DNA of 64,000 bases from Amaranthus tricolor (taxonomy: Eukaryota; Streptophyta; Magnoliopsida; Caryophyllales; Amaranthaceae): positions 13,466,546 through 13,530,545 of the forward strand of contig NC_080060.1 of the NCBI RefSeq assembly GCF_026212465.1. The letters run 5' to 3'. Each line of letters starts with the position of its first letter. Position 1 is the stretch's first letter. Below, in pieces: positions 59,437 through 64,000 of this stretch. Both the position numbers and the translations under genes were made by a program. Below the pieces are notes generated by a model that searched no databases, was not told the DNA's origin, and saw only the letters and a list, made by a program, of their open reading frames with translations.

Positions 59437-62400
59437 TTTAAGTAGGAAGTTAGTTCGATGAAATCATGATTAAGATTATACTAAGTGTGTTTATGCTTAA
59501 AGTGTTTGAAGTATGTTAATTAGTAATTTTTAAACATGTATAGGAAGTTCGGTGAAATTATATTTAAGTTATATTAAGTAGTATTATTTATGTTATAAAC
59601 TAGTGGTAGTATGGTTATCAAAATATGTGTTACATTAAGAATGTTATTATATTTAAGGACTTTTATGTTAGAATTTTTGTTAATATATTTATGTTAACCT
59701 TTAAACTAGTTTAAAAACTTGTGTGTTATTTTATGAACATATTTTTACTATGTTTGGTTATGTTAAAATTATTGTCATTATACATTATTTTGACATTAGA
59801 ATTTATCCTCAAAGTTATGAGTATTAAATTTCTATGTTATTATGTGTTAAATTTTCTTTTTTTAAGCATTATGTTAATTATTTAAATTAAGGATTTGTTA
59901 TATAAATTAAGTTAATTATTTTAAAAGTAAAAAAAGGCCCTAAAAGTTGGTAGGAGGTCGAATACTCTCTAGAGGGGGTGAATAGAGAGTATGCCCGTTT
60001 AAAATTTTTGTCTGGAAGGTTGTCTCAAGAGATTGAGTGACCTTTCAAAAACTGTTTTCTGGGACAGTTTTTAGGTCGATTTGCAAAACTATAACGTGTG
60101 TGCGGAAAATAAATTTAGAGAATAACACACGATATGTTAACGAGGTTCGATTCTAAACAACCTACTCCCCGCCTATGGGTTCTCTTTCAACCTGTAGGAT
60201 TTCAACGACTTTTATTAATAGACTTTAAGACAAACTAGAAGATCTCACTATCTTCTCTCACCACGTTCTTCCCCTTGAAGAAACGTCTTACAAGTCCCTT
60301 TAATAAAAGCGAATCCCAATCTCACAATAGAGATCACACGTTGAACACTTTGAAAAGTATTTTAAGTTAGGCATATTAAACTATGAAATAGTCTAACTCT
60401 TTTTAACACTTAAGCCTATTACAAATTGTAAAAGCTAGATGAACTAAGAATTACAACTCATTTGAATACTTAGAGAATACTAGATCTTAAGTCAAGAGAG
60501 AAAATTGTAAAAAGAGGTGCATCCTTAATTCTGAAATGAAGCCTTATATTTATATATGCCACGCCTCAACATATCCTTGAAGAGCAAGAAAGCTTCATCC
60601 ATTAATTTCGTTGATCTGGATATTCTGTGCCAATCTTCAAGACCTTGACCTTTAAATCAAACTGACGTTGCACTGACAACTTATCTAATTTCGTCATTGT
60701 GTGCTATAATTTGTTTTTAACAACCAATGATGTGCTGCCACGTTAGAACTCATACAAGATAATGAAAACTCAGCAAAAACCAAGTAAAATAACGTGTAGA
60801 ATAATATTCAAAATTATTCCTATTTTAAGCATTAATTTAAATTGTCATTTCCTATTTTTAGTATCAATTTAAAATATCTCCTTATTTATAGGAAACTCTT
60901 TAATTAGCTTAACTAAACATTTTAAATTCAAATATTAACGTGTACTAATAATAACAAAACGTGTTTAGCTTGTACTATGGATATTTAATCATCCAACTAT
61001 TTTAAGCACATATTTTAAATTCAAATAAAATATTCAAACTTTAATAACAAACGTTTAAACAAACTTAATTTCAATATTTTAACCTATTGAAATAATTCAA
61101 AATTAATTTTAATGAACCTTGACCTATTAAAATATTTCAAAGTTAATTTTAATAAACCTTGACCTATTAAAATATTTCAAAGATAATTACGAAACTAACC
61201 TTATTATAAACATAATCACCTTCAAGACATTGAAACTAATTTCAAGACTTATAAATTCAACCTTAAGATAAGCTTAAGTTATTTAAGCATATTCCAACAA
61301 TTCGGACTTAAACATATATATTAATTATTAAATTTATATCTAATATGATTTTAGACCAACTTAAACAACTATATGTAATTACTTAATTTATTTGTTTAAT
61401 CAATATGTGTTTTGAATTATCATCATTTAAGAGAGTTGAGACTTCAGGCCCAAGAATACTCATAGACCATTTGGCTACTATCATATTTTTTATTAAAAAA
61501 AACTTATTTACTTTTTTATATTATTACAAGTTATTTTTTATAATAATAAAATAACAAGCTAAAAAGATATTTTTGAGAAATTTTTATAAGTTATTAATTA
61601 TTAAATTCTTTTCTTGAATATATGAGATATATAATAAAATTAACTTTTGTGATATTAAATAACTAACTTGTAAAAAATATCTTTAGTTGACTATTTGACT
61701 AAAATTTATGTAAAACTATGTAAGAGTATTATTTTTATGTACTTTTCTTTTTTAAAATTATATGTGAAATTTTGATTTTATGAAAATATTAAATTGTTAA
61801 AGATTTTACTTGTTAAATAACAAGAAATATTGATTTTTGTATAAAATACAAGTTTTACTTGTTTTATAACTAGAAATATTGAATTTTGTAAAATTATAAG
61901 TTTTATTTGTTCTATAATTAAAATATTGATTTTTGTGAACTTAATTAAAATTATAAGTTTTACATGTTTTTATAAACTTGAAATATTGATTTTTGGTGAA
62001 TTTGTTGAATTTTTGAAATTTATCAATGAATATAGTTTTACTTAATTTATAATAAAATATTATTCTTGTGAAAAGAATAAAAGTTTTATAAATACTAATT
62101 TGGAAATTAAAAATAGAAAATTAAATTATTAGTGTGATTTATTTGTAGTTTACAAGGGAACCATTAAAAATAAAGTTATAAATAAATTAAGTTTAATATG
62201 TTATAGTTTAGTTATGAATTTATAAGGGTATAAAGGTAAATTTAATGTTTTAATATAGAATCTTATTAAATAAAGAAATTTACCACCTAAGTTGATCAAA
62301 GTAAAATCAAGTTGTAGTAATAAAAATATGATGTACTTGTGTGAAATTATTTGATTATTGATTGAATGAGCCTGATTGTAAGGTAATATATAACCATGGA

Positions 62401-62512
62401 TCGACATGTGAAATCTCGACGCCCGTGTTAGCCAGCACGTAAAATGCAATGTAAAACAACTGGTTAGCAACCTATCCTGTAGAAGCTCAAGCATTAACCA
62501 TAGTTAATAAAA
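59437..62512. other. AT-rich DNA, repeat-derived, no gene
   Basis: The first part may be the remainder of the Gypsy 3' LTR cut by the CACTA element. From about 59940 to 60360 there is a block with AGAGGGGGTGAATAGAGAG, ACGAGGTTCG and CCTACTCCCCGCC, a pattern I have seen in plant dispersed repeats but cannot classify. Around 61100-61195 the unit CCTTGACCTATTAAAATA is repeated. Near 62395-62490 the sequence (CGACGCCCGTGTTAGCCAG) resembles plant LTR interiors. No frame carries a motif. Confidence 0.4.
61795..62000. repeat. Short tandem repeat, ~50-60 bp unit
   Basis: About four imperfect units of the type AAGTTTTACTTGTT, TATAACTAGAAATATTGA, TTTTTGTAAAATTA. It is AT-rich and non-coding. Confidence 0.65.
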
Positions 62513-64000
62513 AGAAAAGGGAAAATAATTAAAATAAACGCTAGAGATTAATTAAAAGGTGAGTGAGTGGAAATTTCGGCAGAATCTCTGCTGAAAGCTG
62601 AGGATATGACAAGAATATATAAATGGATAATATAATTAAATAATCTAAGGCCTCTAATGCCTTCAAGAATACGTCACGACGGAAAGAATCATCGTCGCCT
62701 TCTCAAATCATCAACTCTAACGAGGATCGTGGTTCCAGTGTTAACGCATCGATCTGACGGATACTAAAGGAGTAATCTCAATGCTATACATCCAAAAAAA
62801 AACTACGCAGCGGAACTATGGATCATACAAGGAGCCACATGACTCGATACAAAAGAAATTATACAATCCCAAAAGAAAACTTTACAAGTAATATAGAAGC
62901 TACAAGCATTAGACAATTTCTACACAATTGTTACGATCGTACTCCGCTCTTCCCCCAATGCAAAACAAAAGAAGCTCTTATATCTGTCATGTCAAGCTAT
63001 GATTCCTCAGCTGCTCAACATAATGACCATAGTCAGATGTGTCATAGCAGAAACATCATAGAGAGTCATGAGCAAACAACAACAACAACACATACACGTC
63101 AGTAATTAATAAACTTATAACAATTAGAGTCATTGAACAAAACTATAAACAACGATCTAGTATGGCAATAACGAGTCTACTCATCTGTCTAAACACCTCT
63201 ATTTACTCATAATTTCTCCTTAAAACTACTAATCTCTCGAAGTTTATTCAAGGGTAGTGGATCCTTTCTCTATTCATGGCATAGTGACATGGCCAAGGGC
63301 GTTATCGGCCTCCCGGCGCCCATGACAAAGTATGAGCTCATGCCCCCTCCAGCTGACCCTCTCGGGTCCTACCTTCGGGAAACTAATACACTGGGGTACT
63401 AAACCAGTGAAGAGGCCACCATATTGGGGTTTGCAAGGCCCGCATGGTAACACCTCGGTCAAGAGGCATTATCGACCTCCCGGAGCCCAATGACCAAAGC
63501 ATGCTCATACCCCCCTTACGGTGGTCCCGTCGAACCTCACCTAGGGGACTATTAAATCTACCGGACATAATCCAGTTGAGTCACGCCAACTAATCATACA
63601 TCAAGGCTCAATAAGTAGGAAATCACTTCGATACCACACACAACCATGGTGCGTTCTCTACTATTTAGAAATCTGTTCTCACAGTCTCCTAATGTTTTCA
63701 TTCTACTTGCCTGTATCACTATTATGACTATATGCTAGCATAGTTCACTTTCTGGCGTTCTATAATTCTAATGCAATGCATATAATCATGAAATATGGAT
63801 AATACTTTGAAACAATGAATATAATAATTAATTACTGCGTGTACGTACCTGCGAGCGTCACTGCACGACCACAAGTTACAAAAATCACCCAACTAAGGGT
63901 TTACTTTCCTCTTATAAACTGGGAACCTATACAAGTTAGGAATAGAACTTATAAGTTCTCTTAACTACTTTGTCATACCAGCTAGAAACCAGAGTAACCA
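62513..64000 (-). mobile_element. Inverted copy of the long Gypsy LTR, truncated and running off the window
   Basis: The complement of 62513-64000 closely follows 50541-52033: shared blocks include CTGGTATGACAAAGTAGTTA, GTAACTTGTGGTCGTGCAGT, ATGGTGGCCTCTTCACTGG-type sequence and AGCAGAGAT.CTGCCGAAATT. The match stops at 62513, exactly where the other copy begins its last 74 bp (TGTAACACCCGAATTTCC). This copy therefore lacks the canonical LTR end. Frames inside, such as 62818-63105, are LTR sequence and not genes. Confidence 0.88.

Noticed and set aside
62818..63105. 95-codon frame resembling 51403-51739 on the other strand
   Set aside because: Both are LTR sequence in inverted copies; the similarity is of DNA, not of a gene.

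Overview
This window is repeat-rich nuclear DNA of a flowering plant, probably a eudicot. The evidence is two ordinary plant genes with spliceosomal introns, AT-rich non-coding DNA, and many plant-type transposable elements (TEs). I cannot name the species from the sequence.

Host genes. (1) A three-exon chloroplast gene on the minus strand at 6615-8350 encodes a light-harvesting-like protein 3 (LIL3); its exon joins can be read exactly. (2) A two-exon ankyrin-repeat gene on the plus strand at 24849-27548 resembles BDA1-type proteins but ends before the usual C-terminal membrane (PGG) domain. Everything else I recognise is mobile or derived from mobile DNA.

Layout. 1-1042: minus-strand Copia fragment. 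2286-3921: solo LTR with target site duplication (TSD) TTTAA. 5618-6243 and 9080-9576: hAT-type MITEs with 8-bp TSDs. 9840-10231: LINE tail. 11315-22210: 10.9-kb CACTA element with a broken Tnp2 transposase, a Ulp1-type protease gene and an intronic ~170-bp tandem array. 22478-23215: MULE transposase fragment. 28611-30041: PIF/Harbinger-like element. 33280-35303: Mutator-like element with long inverted repeats and a captured plant-mobile-domain (PMD) gene. 35796-42588: nearly complete, recent Copia element on the minus strand. 42594-43680: second MULE fragment. 44060-44940: LINE fragment. 44985-56251: rearranged Gypsy DNA. Its pol tail is split by a solo LTR (45783-52859), which itself holds a small CACTA element (46251-48068) and another LTR element (48759-52226). 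56252-59433: CACTA deletion derivative. 62513-64000: inverted LTR copy that runs off the window.

How the parts relate. The three CACTA elements are one family: same ends, 3-bp TSDs and GCTGCGG subterminal repeats. The full-length member shows a complete Ulp1 His-Asp-Cys triad. The 3.2-kb derivative joins the transposase 5' leader to the Ulp1 exons and has lost the catalytic His. The Copia element has LTRs that differ at one site by eye, yet its frame is broken by C-to-T type nonsense changes and single-base homopolymer indels. Its leader holds two extra sense-strand ORFs, one a 46-residue protein with a membrane segment. Its primer-binding site matches the anticodon arm of tRNA-Ile rather than a tRNA 3' end. 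I consider these Copia features and the CACTA Ulp1/array arrangement the most worthwhile leads.

All comparisons were made by eye without alignment tools or databases; family names rest on recognised motifs.
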